A stretch of DNA of 64,000 bases from positions 1-64,000 of the forward strand of contig NZ_JAFEWD010000001.1 of assembly GCF_017355855.1 (NCBI RefSeq). Reading direction: 5' to 3'. This DNA is from Pedobacter sp. SYSU D00535. Lineage in GTDB: Bacteria > Bacteroidota > Bacteroidia > Sphingobacteriales > Sphingobacteriaceae. The number at the start of each line of letters is the position of its first letter. The stretch's first letter is position 1. A program made the position numbers and the translations under genes. Shown here one piece after another: positions 45,218-54,482 of the stretch. A model generated the notes under the pieces. The model was not told the origin of the DNA. It ran no database searches and saw nothing but the letters and a program-made list of their open reading frames with translations.

Positions 45218-46284
45218 TTGTTAAAATTCTTGGAAGCTCTGCTGATTTCAGCGGTGTAAAATACAACACCCGAAAGATTGAAAGAGACAAAGGTGAGCTG
45301 ATTAAAGCAGTAAATTTTGGTCCATTAGAGGGAATGGCTAACCTGCGTCCACAAGACTACATTAACTATTTCCGTTCCATTGCTTCTCTTAATACACGGG
45401 TCAGGTCTCCCCAGTTTCACGCCGTTATATCCTGTAAAGGCAGGACGAACTCAAGGGAAGAACTTGCCGAAATTGCAGATAAATGGCTAAAGGGAATGGG
45501 CTATGGAGAGAACCCTTATATGCTTATTTTTCATAAAGACACCGCCAATAATCATATTCATATGGTTTCAACCCGTGTTGGTCTCGATGGAAAGAAAGTC
45601 TCAGACTCGCATGAAAGACTGAAAGCCTATAGAGTGCTCGGTGAAATCAATGGTACCGATCTGAAAACGAAAGTGGAAAAAGATATAGCAGAGTCGCTTA
45701 GTTATCACTTTTCTACGCTTGCCCAGTGGAAGCTGATTTTGGAAGGCAAAGGGTATTCAATACAGGCGGAAAAAGATCATTTCAAGGTTTTCAGGTCAGC
45801 AGGAGAAGAGGGTCAGGTAAAGCTTTCTCAGGTGAATCAGCGGATTGCAGAACGAGAAAAGGATACGGGAAGAATAATGCAAATCCGGGCACTTATTCAT
45901 AAGTATCAGGATCGTTTTGATAATCCAAACGCGTTAGCGGAATTTATATCTACCCGATTTTTTCTCGAAACGATTTTTCATGGCACTCCAGCTTATGGAT
46001 ATACCATCATTGATCATAAGGGGAAACAGGTATTCAAAGGAAGCGAGATTGTGTCTCTTGCTGAATTTACTGATTCTCCCTCTGCAGCAAAAAATGTCTC
46101 AAACCCGGAACAATTACCAACTGATACCTGGCCAATTGAGGCAGAATCCCCTCTGCTTGAAAATAGGAATGGAGAGATTACCAGAATCCCATTGTACTCT
46201 GGATTAAATATCTCGATCGACCAGGACGATGAAGCTTTGAATGCAAAAAGAAGAAGGGGCAAGCTAGGAAGGAATAGACTTTAG
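45214..46284 (+). CDS. Relaxase / mobilisation nuclease (MobA/VirD2-like)
   Basis: The 356-residue protein carries the relaxase three-histidine metal site H107, H114 and H116 in FHKDTANNHIHMVSTR. H69 in QFHAVISCKG is part of the earlier core strand. A conserved N-terminal tyrosine (Y17 in VKYNTRKIERDKGE) is a candidate catalytic residue. It would nick oriT and stay covalently bound to the transferred strand. The C-terminal 150 residues are unassigned and probably bind partner proteins. Length is typical of Bacteroidota MOB relaxases. It follows MobC with a 4-bp overlap; ParA starts 12 bp after it. Confidence 0.88.
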   Translation: MIVKILGSSADFSGVKYNTRKIERDKGELIKAVNFGPLEGMANLRPQDYINYFRSIASLNTRVRSPQFHAVISCKGRTNSREELAEIADKWLKGMGYGENPYMLIFHKDTANNHIHMVSTRVGLDGKKVSDSHERLKAYRVLGEINGTDLKTKVEKDIAESLSYHFSTLAQWKLILEGKGYSIQAEKDHFKVFRSAGEEGQVKLSQVNQRIAEREKDTGRIMQIRALIHKYQDRFDNPNALAEFISTRFFLETIFHGTPAYGYTIIDHKGKQVFKGSEIVSLAEFTDSPSAAKNVSNPEQLPTDTWPIEAESPLLENRNGEITRIPLYSGLNISIDQDDEALNAKRRRGKLGRNRL

Positions 46285-46296
46285 ATAATATTTAAC

Positions 46297-46926
46297 ATGA
46301 TCATTTTACTTGGAAACCAGAAGGGCGGGGCAGGTAAAAGTACGCTATGCTTGCTTTTAGCCAATTACCTCACGCAAAGAAGGCAAAGACATGTAATTGT
46401 CGTAGATATGGATTATCAGCAATCTTTAATGTCGAAAGCGGAAAAAGCAAAGATCCTGTCCGGAGACCCTCCTTATGAAGTACTTCCAGCTTCTTTAAGC
46501 CAGTTCGCCTCAATTAAACCGGTATTAGAAAAATCAGGTGACAGAGTTGTTTTAATTGACCTTCCCGGGCTAATTAACGATAATGGACTTATACCCGTCT
46601 TCAATTCTACCAGGCTGGTACTATCTCCATTTTCTTACGATGCCTTTTCAGTTGATTCTACTGTCCTCTTTGCTATGGTATTCAGGAAGATAAACCCGAA
46701 AGCGCAACTCCTTTTTATCCCCAACAGGATAAAGAATACAGTGAAATATGAAACCCGTACTGAAGTCGATAGAGTACTTTCCAAATTTGGACACGTTTGT
46801 CCTGGTATATCTGATAGAATAGATTTCCAACGCATCAGTACAGTAAATACTCCGGAGATTCTTTATCCTGTCGTTAACCCCATCCTTGACTTGATCTACG
46901 AATCTTATATCCTCAAATATGAATGA
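46297..46926 (+). CDS. traA: ParA/MinD-type ATPase (TraA-like)
   Basis: The 209-residue protein has the deviant Walker A GNQKGGAGKST at about 6-16, Walker A' VVDMDYQQS at about 35-43 and Walker B VVLIDLPG at about 82-89. CTnDOT-type tra operons begin with such a ParA-like TraA. It may act in partition or in positioning the transfer machine. No ParB partner is obvious; the next gene, overlapping by 8 bp, is a small RHH-like candidate. Fold assignment is secure; the role is by position. Confidence 0.85.
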   Translation: MIILLGNQKGGAGKSTLCLLLANYLTQRRQRHVIVVDMDYQQSLMSKAEKAKILSGDPPYEVLPASLSQFASIKPVLEKSGDRVVLIDLPGLINDNGLIPVFNSTRLVLSPFSYDAFSVDSTVLFAMVFRKINPKAQLLFIPNRIKNTVKYETRTEVDRVLSKFGHVCPGISDRIDFQRISTVNTPEILYPVVNPILDLIYESYILKYE

Positions 46927-47233
46927 AATAAAAAGCCTTGCAGACGAGCTACGGGAGAGTATGCGCGGAAACGGGAAGGGCAAAAAAAAGACGACCGCCG
47001 GGCTCAACCCCGATCTGGAAAGGCTGCTCGGTCAAATCCAGGAACATCCATTAGAGGGGAATGAGAAGGTGCTGGTACGGCTGAATGACAAAAGCCTCTT
47101 CATGATGCGGCAGTTGAAAACCTTGCGAGGAATCGATTTGAACCGTTTCATCTCGTTTTGCCTTGACCGCTACTTCAGCGACAATCCCGAATTAGGCACA
47201 TACATCAAAGAATCTTTAAATAAAAAACTATGA
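46919..47233 (+). CDS. Small basic protein, probable RHH partner of the ParA ATPase
   Basis: The 104-residue protein has a lysine-rich N-terminus (NGKGKKKTTAGL) and a C-terminal segment VLVRLNDKSLFMMRQLKTLR, then IDLNRFISFCLDRYF, which resembles a ribbon-helix-helix. It overlaps the ParA stop by 8 bp and the next start by 4 bp. This matches the TraB/TraC-like position (DUF3408-type) in Bacteroidota tra operons. It may be the DNA-binding partner of the ATPase. Confidence 0.55.
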   Translation: MNEIKSLADELRESMRGNGKGKKKTTAGLNPDLERLLGQIQEHPLEGNEKVLVRLNDKSLFMMRQLKTLRGIDLNRFISFCLDRYFSDNPELGTYIKESLNKKL

Positions 47234-47556
47234 ACTGGAACGAATTTTTAATTGGTGTTACCGGCACTTATCTCCTGTATTATTCCGCCAACTTTGGATG
47301 GGATATCATCCGACAGCAACGACCGGGAAGGGGGGATCTTGACGAGGATTTGCTTTTTATTGCAGACACGTCCGAACCTATATTAGTTGAACTAAGCCCC
47401 CCGGTTCCGAACAGTCCTGACCTTTCACTTGATATCACCGATACAGAAGTCCTGCCAAATTTGGAAGTGCAATCACCTGCAGGAGTTGACCTGCAAGAAC
47501 TTTACTCACTATTACATGCAGGAATGATCGAGGAAACGCGATCAATTCCTTACTAG
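47230..47556 (+). CDS. Small membrane-anchored protein of the tra operon, unknown
   Basis: The 108-residue protein has an N-terminal hydrophobic segment (FLIGVTGTYLLYYSANFGWD, about 5-24) and then a soluble acidic, proline-rich tail with many Asp, Glu and Pro residues (residues 35-108). The start overlaps the upstream stop by 4 bp (ATGA). I recognise no family. The tail probably faces the cytoplasm and could contact the coupling protein or VirB4 ATPase. Confidence 0.6.
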   Translation: MNWNEFLIGVTGTYLLYYSANFGWDIIRQQRPGRGDLDEDLLFIADTSEPILVELSPPVPNSPDLSLDITDTEVLPNLEVQSPAGVDLQELYSLLHAGMIEETRSIPY

Positions 47557-47594
47557 TCAATAATCAACCCTTCATTTACCAAACACTTTTTATT

Positions 47595-47903
47595 ATGAAA
47601 AACTGCTTCTCAAAACGGGCGCTTTTGCCTGTACTGGCTATTTTATTATCTGCCAACACCTTTGCACAGGGAGGAAGTACCGGCATTAATGCTGCTTCTT
47701 CTGAACTGTCATCCTACGTTGATCCTCTCTCTGATCTGATATTAATCATAGGTGGAGTTGTGGGTCTTGTGGGTGGTGTAATCGTCTTTGTTAAATGGAA
47801 CTCCGGTGATCAGAACATTAACAAGGAGATCATGTCATGGGGTGGAAGCTGCCTGTTTCTGGCACTGGTCTCCCAAATCATTAAAGCATTTTTTGGAGTA
47901 TGA
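47595..47903 (+). CDS. traE: TraE (DUF4134) pilin-like protein
   Basis: The 102-residue protein has a signal peptide (cleavage after TFAQ, about 25) and two membrane segments: ILIIGGVVGLVGGVIVFVKW (about 49-68) and the C-terminal SCLFLALVSQIIKAFF. The GDQNINKEIMSWGG loop is characteristic of DUF4134. It is the VirB2-like small membrane protein of Bacteroidota type IV secretion. It overlaps TraF by 4 bp. Confidence 0.88.
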   Translation: MKNCFSKRALLPVLAILLSANTFAQGGSTGINAASSELSSYVDPLSDLILIIGGVVGLVGGVIVFVKWNSGDQNINKEIMSWGGSCLFLALVSQIIKAFFGV

Positions 47904-48193
47904 TCCATCACTATCCTTTATATAAGGGGCTTAGTCAGCCCCTTGTATATCGGGGATTAAAAGGAAAGTTCATTTATTGGGCTATAGCTTCTCTTGCTAT
48001 AGCCCTTGTTTTTGGGTGTCTGGTTGCTTCAATGGTAAATGTATATCTGGGCTGCTTTCTAATCCTCACATTATTTGCTCTCGGGCTTACCTTAACATTC
48101 CTTCAACAGAAAAGAGGTCTTCATCCTAAAAACAAAGAATATGGAGTATACGTACGGGAAGTCCGTTTAAAAATTACTTATCACTATGAATAA
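47900..48193 (+). CDS. traF: TraF (DUF4133), VirB3-like
   Basis: The 97-residue protein starts YPLYKGLSQPLVYRGLKGKF, the DUF4133 signature, followed by two membrane segments (about 28-72) and a short basic tail. It corresponds to VirB3, which anchors the VirB4 ATPase. It overlaps traE by 4 bp and traG by 8 bp. Confidence 0.88.
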   Translation: MIHHYPLYKGLSQPLVYRGLKGKFIYWAIASLAIALVFGCLVASMVNVYLGCFLILTLFALGLTLTFLQQKRGLHPKNKEYGVYVREVRLKITYHYE

Positions 48194-50630
48194 AGTATTT
48201 AAACTGCCTTATGTTGGCATTGATGACTACCAGGATTGGAATATACTTTATACCGAAAGAGGCGATTTCTCTCTACTGCTTAAAATAGAGAATCCAGTCC
48301 TCTGTCTCTCTGCAGATGCACAGGCTTATCAGGCATTTCATCAAGTGTTGATGGGGGTGATAAAAATTTTGGGGGAAGGTTATATCCTCCAGAAGCAGGA
48401 TCTTTTTATCCGGCGTGAATTTCAATCAAAGGTACACAAAGACTATTTGCAGCAGCATTATAGCCAGCATTTTCAGGGACGAAAATATTTCGATCTCCAT
48501 ACTTACCTCATCATTACCCGTGCCGTTAAAAGAAACGCTTTCTATACCTGGAATCAGGAGGTTCTGGATACTACGGTCAGGATTGGAGAAAAAGCCTTTG
48601 ATATGTTGCACCGTTCTGGCTGGAAGCCTAGGCGAATGGATAAAAAGGAAATTGATGATTACCTCCGAGGAATTGTCGCGATGGATCCTTCAGCAGATGT
48701 TCCTGGTTTTGATAATATTCGGGCGAGTTCTAACGGGTTGAAGTCCTCAAATAGGGAGTTGCAAACAATCGTACTTGCTGATAGTGAAACCCTTGATCTG
48801 CCAATTCAGGTTTCTCCTTTTTCTTTCAAGAAGAACAATAAAGCATTAGTAGATTTTCCTGCTGATAATTTTTCTTTTCTGTCGGAGGTTCCCTCGGCAG
48901 CCTGGATTTTATATAATCAAGTACTGGAGCTTCCACAGCAGCAGAGTTTACTTCGCAAACTGGAACTTAAAAAGAAACGGCATTCCAGTGTTCCAGATCC
49001 TGCTAATAAGCTCTGCGTAGAGGATATTTCCAGGCTAATGGATGAAGTAGCTCGGGAGAATCGTTTGTTGGTGAACGCTCATTTTTCGATCCTGGTTTGC
49101 GCAACTTCCGAAGACATTGCTAAAGCAGCGAATTTTATCGGTTCCGAGTTGTTTAATGCTGGTATAATCTCTTCTTCAGGAGCATACAATCAACTCGAAC
49201 TTTTTCGTGCTTCGCTGCCAGGGAACGCAGCTGCATTGAAGTCTTATGATTCCTTTCTTACTACTGCTGAAGCGGCTGCCTGTCTGTTCTATAAGGAGGC
49301 CCTGATGAAAGATGAACATTCAGATTTTCTTCTTCACTTTACAGACCGTCAAGGTATCCCTATTGGTATCGATCCTGCCGATTTACCCATGCAACAGAAC
49401 CGTATCAATAACCGGAATAAGTTTGTATTAGGCCCCTCTGGTTCTGGAAAGAGCTTCTTTATGAATGCAATGGTAGAGCAATACAGTAGCTATAATATGG
49501 ATGTAGTGATTGTAGACACAGGCGATTCATATTCGGGCTTGAATGCTTATTTCAATGGGAAATATATTACCTGGAAAGAAGACAAACCTATCACGATGAA
49601 TCCCTTTCTGATCGATCGGGGTGAGTATAATATTGAAAAGAAAGACTTTCTATGTACGCTCATCGGCTTGCTTTGGAAAGGAGCAGAAGGAGTATTAACC
49701 ACTGTAGAAAGAGATGTAATTGCTTCAGTGGTCAGCGGTTACTATGCTTCCTGGTTTCTTGGTGGCGGCAGTATTCCGGAATTAGGTTTTAATAGCTTCT
49801 ACGACTATTGCCTTAAGCGAATACCAGTTATTAAAAAGGAAGAGCGGATCCCTTTCGACCTTGATGAATTTAGATATGTTCTAAAAAAGTTTTACAAGGA
49901 CGGCGAATTTGGGCAGATCCTGAATGAAGCAGCCGACAGCTCCCTGTTTTCTGCGCCCTTTATAGTTTTTGAAATTGACGCGATCAAAGAGAACCGTGTT
50001 CTTTTTCCTATTGTAACCCTGATTATTATGGATGTTTTCATTCAGAAAATGCGACATCGCAGGGAAAGGCGCAAGGTCTTGATCTGTGAGGAAGCCTGGA
50101 AGGCAATTGCCAGCCCACTTATGTCAACCTACCTGCTTTACTTATACAAGACCGTTCGCAAGTTTTGGGGAGAGGCGATAGTTGTAACACAAGAACTCGG
50201 TGATATTCTCGGTAATCCTGTCGTCAAGGAAAGTATTCTAGCGAACTCTGATACCGTTTGTCTGCTGGATCAATCAAAATTTCGGGATAACTATGATGAA
50301 ATAGCACGCCTTCTGGCCATTAGCGAAACAGAGAAGAAGAAGATCTTCACAATTAACCAGCTTGATAATAGGGAAGGACGGTCGAGGTTTAAAGAGGTCT
50401 ACATCCGGCGAGGAAGCTCTGGTGAGGTTTACGGTGTTGAGGTTAGCCTGCATCAGTACCTGGTCTATACAACAGAAAAGCCCGAGAAAACAGCAGTGGA
50501 GCATTACGTAAATCGCTTTAGGGATTACCGCAAAGGTCTGGATGCTTTTGTAAGCGATCTTACTCAATCTGGTTTAAGTCTCTCCGCTTTCGTTAAACAA
50601 TTGCTTCAAGATAAACAGAATAACTACTAA
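48186..50630 (+). CDS. traG: TraG, VirB4-type conjugation ATPase
   Basis: The 814-residue protein opens KVFKLPYVGIDDYQDWNILY, typical of Bacteroidota TraG. It has Walker A GPSGSGKSFFMN at about 416-427 and Walker B KVLICEEAWKAI at about 631-642, followed by a conserved EAIVVTQELGDIL strand-helix. It powers assembly of the transfer channel from the cytoplasmic face. Length is normal. It follows TraF by an 8-bp overlap, and an exported-protein cluster starts 9 bp after it. Confidence 0.93.
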   Translation: MNKVFKLPYVGIDDYQDWNILYTERGDFSLLLKIENPVLCLSADAQAYQAFHQVLMGVIKILGEGYILQKQDLFIRREFQSKVHKDYLQQHYSQHFQGRKYFDLHTYLIITRAVKRNAFYTWNQEVLDTTVRIGEKAFDMLHRSGWKPRRMDKKEIDDYLRGIVAMDPSADVPGFDNIRASSNGLKSSNRELQTIVLADSETLDLPIQVSPFSFKKNNKALVDFPADNFSFLSEVPSAAWILYNQVLELPQQQSLLRKLELKKKRHSSVPDPANKLCVEDISRLMDEVARENRLLVNAHFSILVCATSEDIAKAANFIGSELFNAGIISSSGAYNQLELFRASLPGNAAALKSYDSFLTTAEAAACLFYKEALMKDEHSDFLLHFTDRQGIPIGIDPADLPMQQNRINNRNKFVLGPSGSGKSFFMNAMVEQYSSYNMDVVIVDTGDSYSGLNAYFNGKYITWKEDKPITMNPFLIDRGEYNIEKKDFLCTLIGLLWKGAEGVLTTVERDVIASVVSGYYASWFLGGGSIPELGFNSFYDYCLKRIPVIKKEERIPFDLDEFRYVLKKFYKDGEFGQILNEAADSSLFSAPFIVFEIDAIKENRVLFPIVTLIIMDVFIQKMRHRRERRKVLICEEAWKAIASPLMSTYLLYLYKTVRKFWGEAIVVTQELGDILGNPVVKESILANSDTVCLLDQSKFRDNYDEIARLLAISETEKKKIFTINQLDNREGRSRFKEVYIRRGSSGEVYGVEVSLHQYLVYTTEKPEKTAVEHYVNRFRDYRKGLDAFVSDLTQSGLSLSAFVKQLLQDKQNNY

Positions 50631-50638
50631 ATCTACCT

Positions 50639-51301
50639 ATGCTTAAACATCTATTAGTTTTCCTCGGGTTACTGCTATCAATCCGGGGAAGTACACAGAT
50701 CTATGTAGATCCTGCAGTCGCAGGAGCAACGGCCGCTCACTCAGCTATTATAAATAGCCAGCTGGAGAAGACCAACGAACGCCTTACTCTTATCCAAAAG
50801 GCTCAGTTGGCGGTCACAGGGCAGCTTGTAATCGTTAATGAACTTCAATCCAATATTTATAAAGGCTTGTCTGAAGTGGCAGCAGTTATGCGAAATCTTC
50901 TCGCGGTAAAAGATATTGCCGAGGCTAGTGCAGATATTATCAGCAATGCTGAAAAGGCACTTGCTCTTGGTCGGGAAGATCCTCTTTTACTACTGTTCGC
51001 GGAGGAAGGGGCACGGGAATTTAAACGCAGGGGAACAGCTCTGGCGGCGGAAGTGGGATCTTTCGCCCTAACAGGTGGAAAAAACAATTTGATGGACTCC
51101 GGCGAACGCTCTCGTGTGCTTAACAAAATATCCAGAGAGCTAATGATATTAAGGGGCGTAGCTTATGGGATGCAAAGAACCATGTACTGGGCAAAACGCA
51201 GGGGGATTTGGAATTCTATCAATCCCTATGCTCGTTACATTAATATGGATAAGAATCTCGCTGATAATATTTTAAGGAACTCTAAATTATTGAAAAGATG
51301 A
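50639..51301 (+). CDS. Exported helical conjugation protein A (TraI/TrbJ-like, paralogue of 51945)
   Basis: The 220-residue protein has a signal peptide (about 1-20) and a helical body. The C-terminal part shares a clear pattern with the gene at 51945: both have LLLFAEE, a glycine-serine-phenylalanine strand, MYWAK and SxNPYxxxIN. The order VirB4, exported helical protein, VirB6 is the position of VirB5/TrbJ proteins in type IV secretion. Its stop overlaps the next gene by 4 bp. TraI (DUF4141) of CTnDOT is the nearest known slot. Assignment is by position and composition. Confidence 0.6.
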   Translation: MLKHLLVFLGLLLSIRGSTQIYVDPAVAGATAAHSAIINSQLEKTNERLTLIQKAQLAVTGQLVIVNELQSNIYKGLSEVAAVMRNLLAVKDIAEASADIISNAEKALALGREDPLLLLFAEEGAREFKRRGTALAAEVGSFALTGGKNNLMDSGERSRVLNKISRELMILRGVAYGMQRTMYWAKRRGIWNSINPYARYINMDKNLADNILRNSKLLKR

Positions 51302-51930
51302 AGTACTTCATTATTCCCGTACTTGTTTTAATAACCATGAGCAAGGCAAATGCTCAACTGAATGTTCAATTACTGCATCAGTTGGTTGCCGAAAACAAGT
51401 CAGAGTTCAGTAGGCAGCAGACTGCCAGAAACAGACAGGGGCTCGTTTCAGCACAGGAGGAAGTTAACCGCTCAAAAATGGAGAAGCTCAAGGGTAAATA
51501 CCGGGAGATTAAGGAACGCTTTCATATCGCCACACTACTTGTTTCTACTGCTGGAATTGCCCCGGATGCCTGGCCTGTTGTACAGGATATTTATAATTCT
51601 CAGGACGCTATCCTGCAGAAGGCAAGAGACAATCCTGTCTTGTTGCCGCTGGCTCTTGTTGTAGAAGAAGAGATGCTCGGAGAGGCTATGTTGCTGTTGA
51701 ATTTCCTGTATGGACTGTGTCTGACAGTCGGAGACCTTAACCAGATGAGACCCTCTGACCGGAATATTCTTTTTAATCACGCCCTTTCCAGGTTGAAGAG
51801 AATTGCAGCAGACAGCAAGGGACTAGAAATGGCCTTATCCAAACAAGGTTTCCGGCGAAGTTCCAGTCTTCCTGATTTGATCACTCAGGATCGGCGTCTT
51901 GCAGGAGATATTGTCGAAAGGATAAAGTAA
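51298..51930 (+). CDS. Exported helical conjugation protein B
   Basis: The 210-residue protein has a signal peptide (about 1-19, ending NAQ), then a long amphipathic helical region rich in Gln, Arg and Lys (about 20-65). A hydrophobic core follows (LPLALVVEEEMLGEAMLLLN, about 117-136) and a C-terminal DRRLAGDIVERIK close to the end pattern DKNLADNILRNSK of its upstream neighbour. It looks like a distant relative of the two flanking proteins. It overlaps the upstream gene by 4 bp; the next gene starts 14 bp after its stop. Function unknown, probably periplasmic channel assembly. Confidence 0.55.
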   Translation: MKYFIIPVLVLITMSKANAQLNVQLLHQLVAENKSEFSRQQTARNRQGLVSAQEEVNRSKMEKLKGKYREIKERFHIATLLVSTAGIAPDAWPVVQDIYNSQDAILQKARDNPVLLPLALVVEEEMLGEAMLLLNFLYGLCLTVGDLNQMRPSDRNILFNHALSRLKRIAADSKGLEMALSKQGFRRSSSLPDLITQDRRLAGDIVERIK

Positions 51931-51944
51931 TTAAGGGATAGACT

Positions 51945-52607
51945 ATGAAGAAAAGACTCATTCTGTTTTTAACCCTGCTTATTCCGGAATTGCTGTGGGC
52001 CCAAGCAACCGTATATGATGCGGAACATTTCAAACGAGTAATACTCAATAGTTCCTTCCGTGAACTGGCAGAGGTCAAACATCAATCATCGCTCAAAAAG
52101 GTTCAGGAGGATATAAGTGATATCCAGCTCAATCTCAATGCAGTCATTTTGGTGCAAAACCTTATACATAAGTCGCTGACTCAAGTTGATGCAGCTTTGA
52201 AGAGCGGAATGTCAGTTATCCAGATAGGAGAGGTCACTTCGGAAATAATCACTGAAAGCAGAGAAGTATTGGAACTTGCCCAAGGAAATCCGACCCTGCT
52301 GCTTTTTGCTGAAGAAAGCGCTCGCTACCTGAAGGATCGCGGGCTAAAACTCGCAACTGAAACCGGGAGCTTTATTCTAAAGGAAGGCAGTGATGTATAT
52401 ATGGATTTTGAAAAACGTGACGCACTCCTAAGGAAAGTCATCCTCGAACTAAAGGTGATTCGTTCACTACTTTATAGCATTTCAAGAAGTATGTACTGGG
52501 CCAAAGTTAACGGGGTGTTCCGGAGTCTCAATCCCTACCGAAATTTTATCAATCGAGATAAAGTATTAATTAAACAGATCATTATAAAAACAAGACTACT
52601 AAAATGA
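51945..52607 (+). CDS. Exported helical conjugation protein C, paralogue of 50639
   Basis: The 220-residue protein has a signal peptide (about 1-19) and the same pattern as the protein at 50639, with the same length: NPTLLLFAEESARYLKDRGL against DPLLLLFAEEGAREFKRRGT, and SMYWAK then SLNPYRNFINRDK against TMYWAK then SINPYARYINMDK. This is a duplication within the operon. Its stop overlaps the next gene start by 4 bp. Retention of both copies suggests separate roles in the channel or a hetero-oligomer. Confidence 0.6.
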   Translation: MKKRLILFLTLLIPELLWAQATVYDAEHFKRVILNSSFRELAEVKHQSSLKKVQEDISDIQLNLNAVILVQNLIHKSLTQVDAALKSGMSVIQIGEVTSEIITESREVLELAQGNPTLLLFAEESARYLKDRGLKLATETGSFILKEGSDVYMDFEKRDALLRKVILELKVIRSLLYSISRSMYWAKVNGVFRSLNPYRNFINRDKVLIKQIIIKTRLLK

Positions 52608-53380
52608 AAAGAAGAAAAACATGGCTGACGTTATGCAGCTTTCTTTTACTTAGCATAGCCACTTTTAGCCAAACTCCTATTCGGGATATTCATATTACCC
52701 ACCAGCAGGAGCGCATGGTATATTACCAGTGGGACCGCTCAAAATTTAGTCCTAAAAAGGGTTTTCTAGGACTAAATCCGAATTACTGGCTGACCTGGGG
52801 ACTGCATCCAGATTATCCTAAATCAGACAAACGGCCTTTAGGTCCTTCGGGTCCTCAAACGCTTCGCCTTGGTTTGGTACTGGCTCTAGAAAACTCGTCG
52901 AACAAGTATCTTACCGAGTCAGATACCCTGGCTAATGTCGCTGTTTCCGAAGCGCTTAATTATTCACCTTTTGCTGCCGCGGCAGATCCTCTTTGGTTAC
53001 TGTATTACCAGAAAGAATTCAGGGTGCTTGAGGAAAAGGCAGATCCATTACAGGGGTTAGCTGAAAAGGAGAAGACATACCTGATCAGCTCTGGCTTACT
53101 TAAATGGTACATGGATGAACGAGAAGCTATCAGGGAACGGCTAAAGATCGCAAGAAATACAATCCTGGATAGAGGCTCCAGAACACTAGCCTGTCAGAGA
53201 ATTCTTATGGATATGGAGGTACTTGAAGCAACATGGAGCTCTAAACGACAGCGGGTAACTTATTACTTAAGGCTGAAAGAGAAACGTGACACCTTAAGAA
53301 AAAAGGCAATTCCAGTTAGGAAGGAAGGACGTTCTGATAAAGATATTGCCGAGTCCATTTTACTAAACTCTAAACTATAG
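52604..53380 (+). CDS. Exported protein of the tra operon, unknown
   Basis: The 258-residue protein has a signal peptide (about 1-23, TFSQ). It is rich in aromatics in its first half (MVYYQWDRSKFSP, LNPNYWLTWGLHPDYP) and helical in its second half. The end, RSDKDIAESILLNSKL, again resembles the C-termini of the preceding two exported proteins. TraJ begins 3 bp after its stop region. I know no named family. It is probably periplasmic and part of the same structural module. Confidence 0.55.
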   Translation: MKRRKTWLTLCSFLLLSIATFSQTPIRDIHITHQQERMVYYQWDRSKFSPKKGFLGLNPNYWLTWGLHPDYPKSDKRPLGPSGPQTLRLGLVLALENSSNKYLTESDTLANVAVSEALNYSPFAAAADPLWLLYYQKEFRVLEEKADPLQGLAEKEKTYLISSGLLKWYMDEREAIRERLKIARNTILDRGSRTLACQRILMDMEVLEATWSSKRQRVTYYLRLKEKRDTLRKKAIPVRKEGRSDKDIAESILLNSKL

Positions 53381-53382
53381 CG

Positions 53383-54474
53383 ATGGGAAATCTATTAGCC
53401 GTATCAACAGTGCCGGATTCTTTCAAAGACACTTATCATTTCTTACAAGGAAGTGGTGTTTATGAGGATGGTATGATGCATTTCCTACATCTGTTGCGTG
53501 AAACGGTGTGGACTCACTTCGATACATTTATTGCAGATGCGCAAGCCCTTTCCTGTATTTTCATGCTCCTTTTCTTTGGAATGAAAAGCTGGGAAATGAT
53601 TGCCGGCGACAGCAAACTCGAAGTGATGCCACTCTTGCGCCCCTTTGCGCTTTCAATGGTGATCCTCTGGTGGGGAAATTTTATAAAACTTGCTGCTTTT
53701 CCAACCGACCTGATCGCTACTAAAACCGAAGAGCTTTTTGAGGGAGGACAGCTTGAAGTGGACAACCTTCGCCTGGAGCGAGCGCAATTGGTTGCTGAAC
53801 TGGGCAATCAGCTTATGAAGGTTCAGGCTGAAACAGAGACGGCAAAAAAAGAGGCAGATACCTGGTACGAAAACGCCTGGGAATCTGTCAAATCTTCTGT
53901 TAAGGAAGGATTCTCCGAGGTTTGGAATCCTATTGTTGAACTGCGAAACAGGATGCAGGTAAGTTTTCAGTTACTGATCACCTCACTTGTGGAAACACTT
54001 GCACTATGGTTCCTTAGAATTTGCGTTTATATCGTTTTCCTCTTCCAGGTAGTCTTTTCGACGATCTTGGTCATTCTCGGACCTTTCGCCGTAGCGATTA
54101 GCATACTCCCGGCATTCCGTGAATCCTTTAAAACATGGATTGCACGCTTTATTTCCGTCAACCTTTACACCGGCATAGCTTATCTGGTCCTTTACGTTTC
54201 CTCGCTACTTCAGCAATTTGCTATGGAAATGGAGATATCCAGGTACAAAGAACTGCTGCAAGGTGATGAGGCGATGGAGAAGATAGCTGTCTTTGCTACC
54301 AATGGCATGCTAAGCTTTGGGATTGTGGTCGTATCTTTTATAATCAGTGGATTATGCATGCTGACAGTTCCCAGTATCTCAACATGGGTGGTCTCTACAT
54401 CTGGTGTTAGTTCAGCTGCATCAACCGTGGGAAGACGACTTTCATCCATTACAACCATTGTAAACGGTCTTTAA
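53383..54474 (+). CDS. traJ: TraJ, VirB6-like inner-membrane channel protein
   Basis: The 363-residue polytopic protein has membrane segments at about 50-68 (LSCIFMLLFFGMKSWEMIAG), 80-98, 198-250 (several) and 300-335. A soluble loop rich in Glu and Lys lies between about 118 and 190. The WGNFIKLAAFPTDLI motif is typical of Bacteroidota TraJ. It forms part of the inner-membrane channel. It lies 3 bp after the exported-protein gene and 9 bp before traK. Confidence 0.88.
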   Translation: MGNLLAVSTVPDSFKDTYHFLQGSGVYEDGMMHFLHLLRETVWTHFDTFIADAQALSCIFMLLFFGMKSWEMIAGDSKLEVMPLLRPFALSMVILWWGNFIKLAAFPTDLIATKTEELFEGGQLEVDNLRLERAQLVAELGNQLMKVQAETETAKKEADTWYENAWESVKSSVKEGFSEVWNPIVELRNRMQVSFQLLITSLVETLALWFLRICVYIVFLFQVVFSTILVILGPFAVAISILPAFRESFKTWIARFISVNLYTGIAYLVLYVSSLLQQFAMEMEISRYKELLQGDEAMEKIAVFATNGMLSFGIVVVSFIISGLCMLTVPSISTWVVSTSGVSSAASTVGRRLSSITTIVNGL

Positions 54475-54482
54475 GCGAACTT

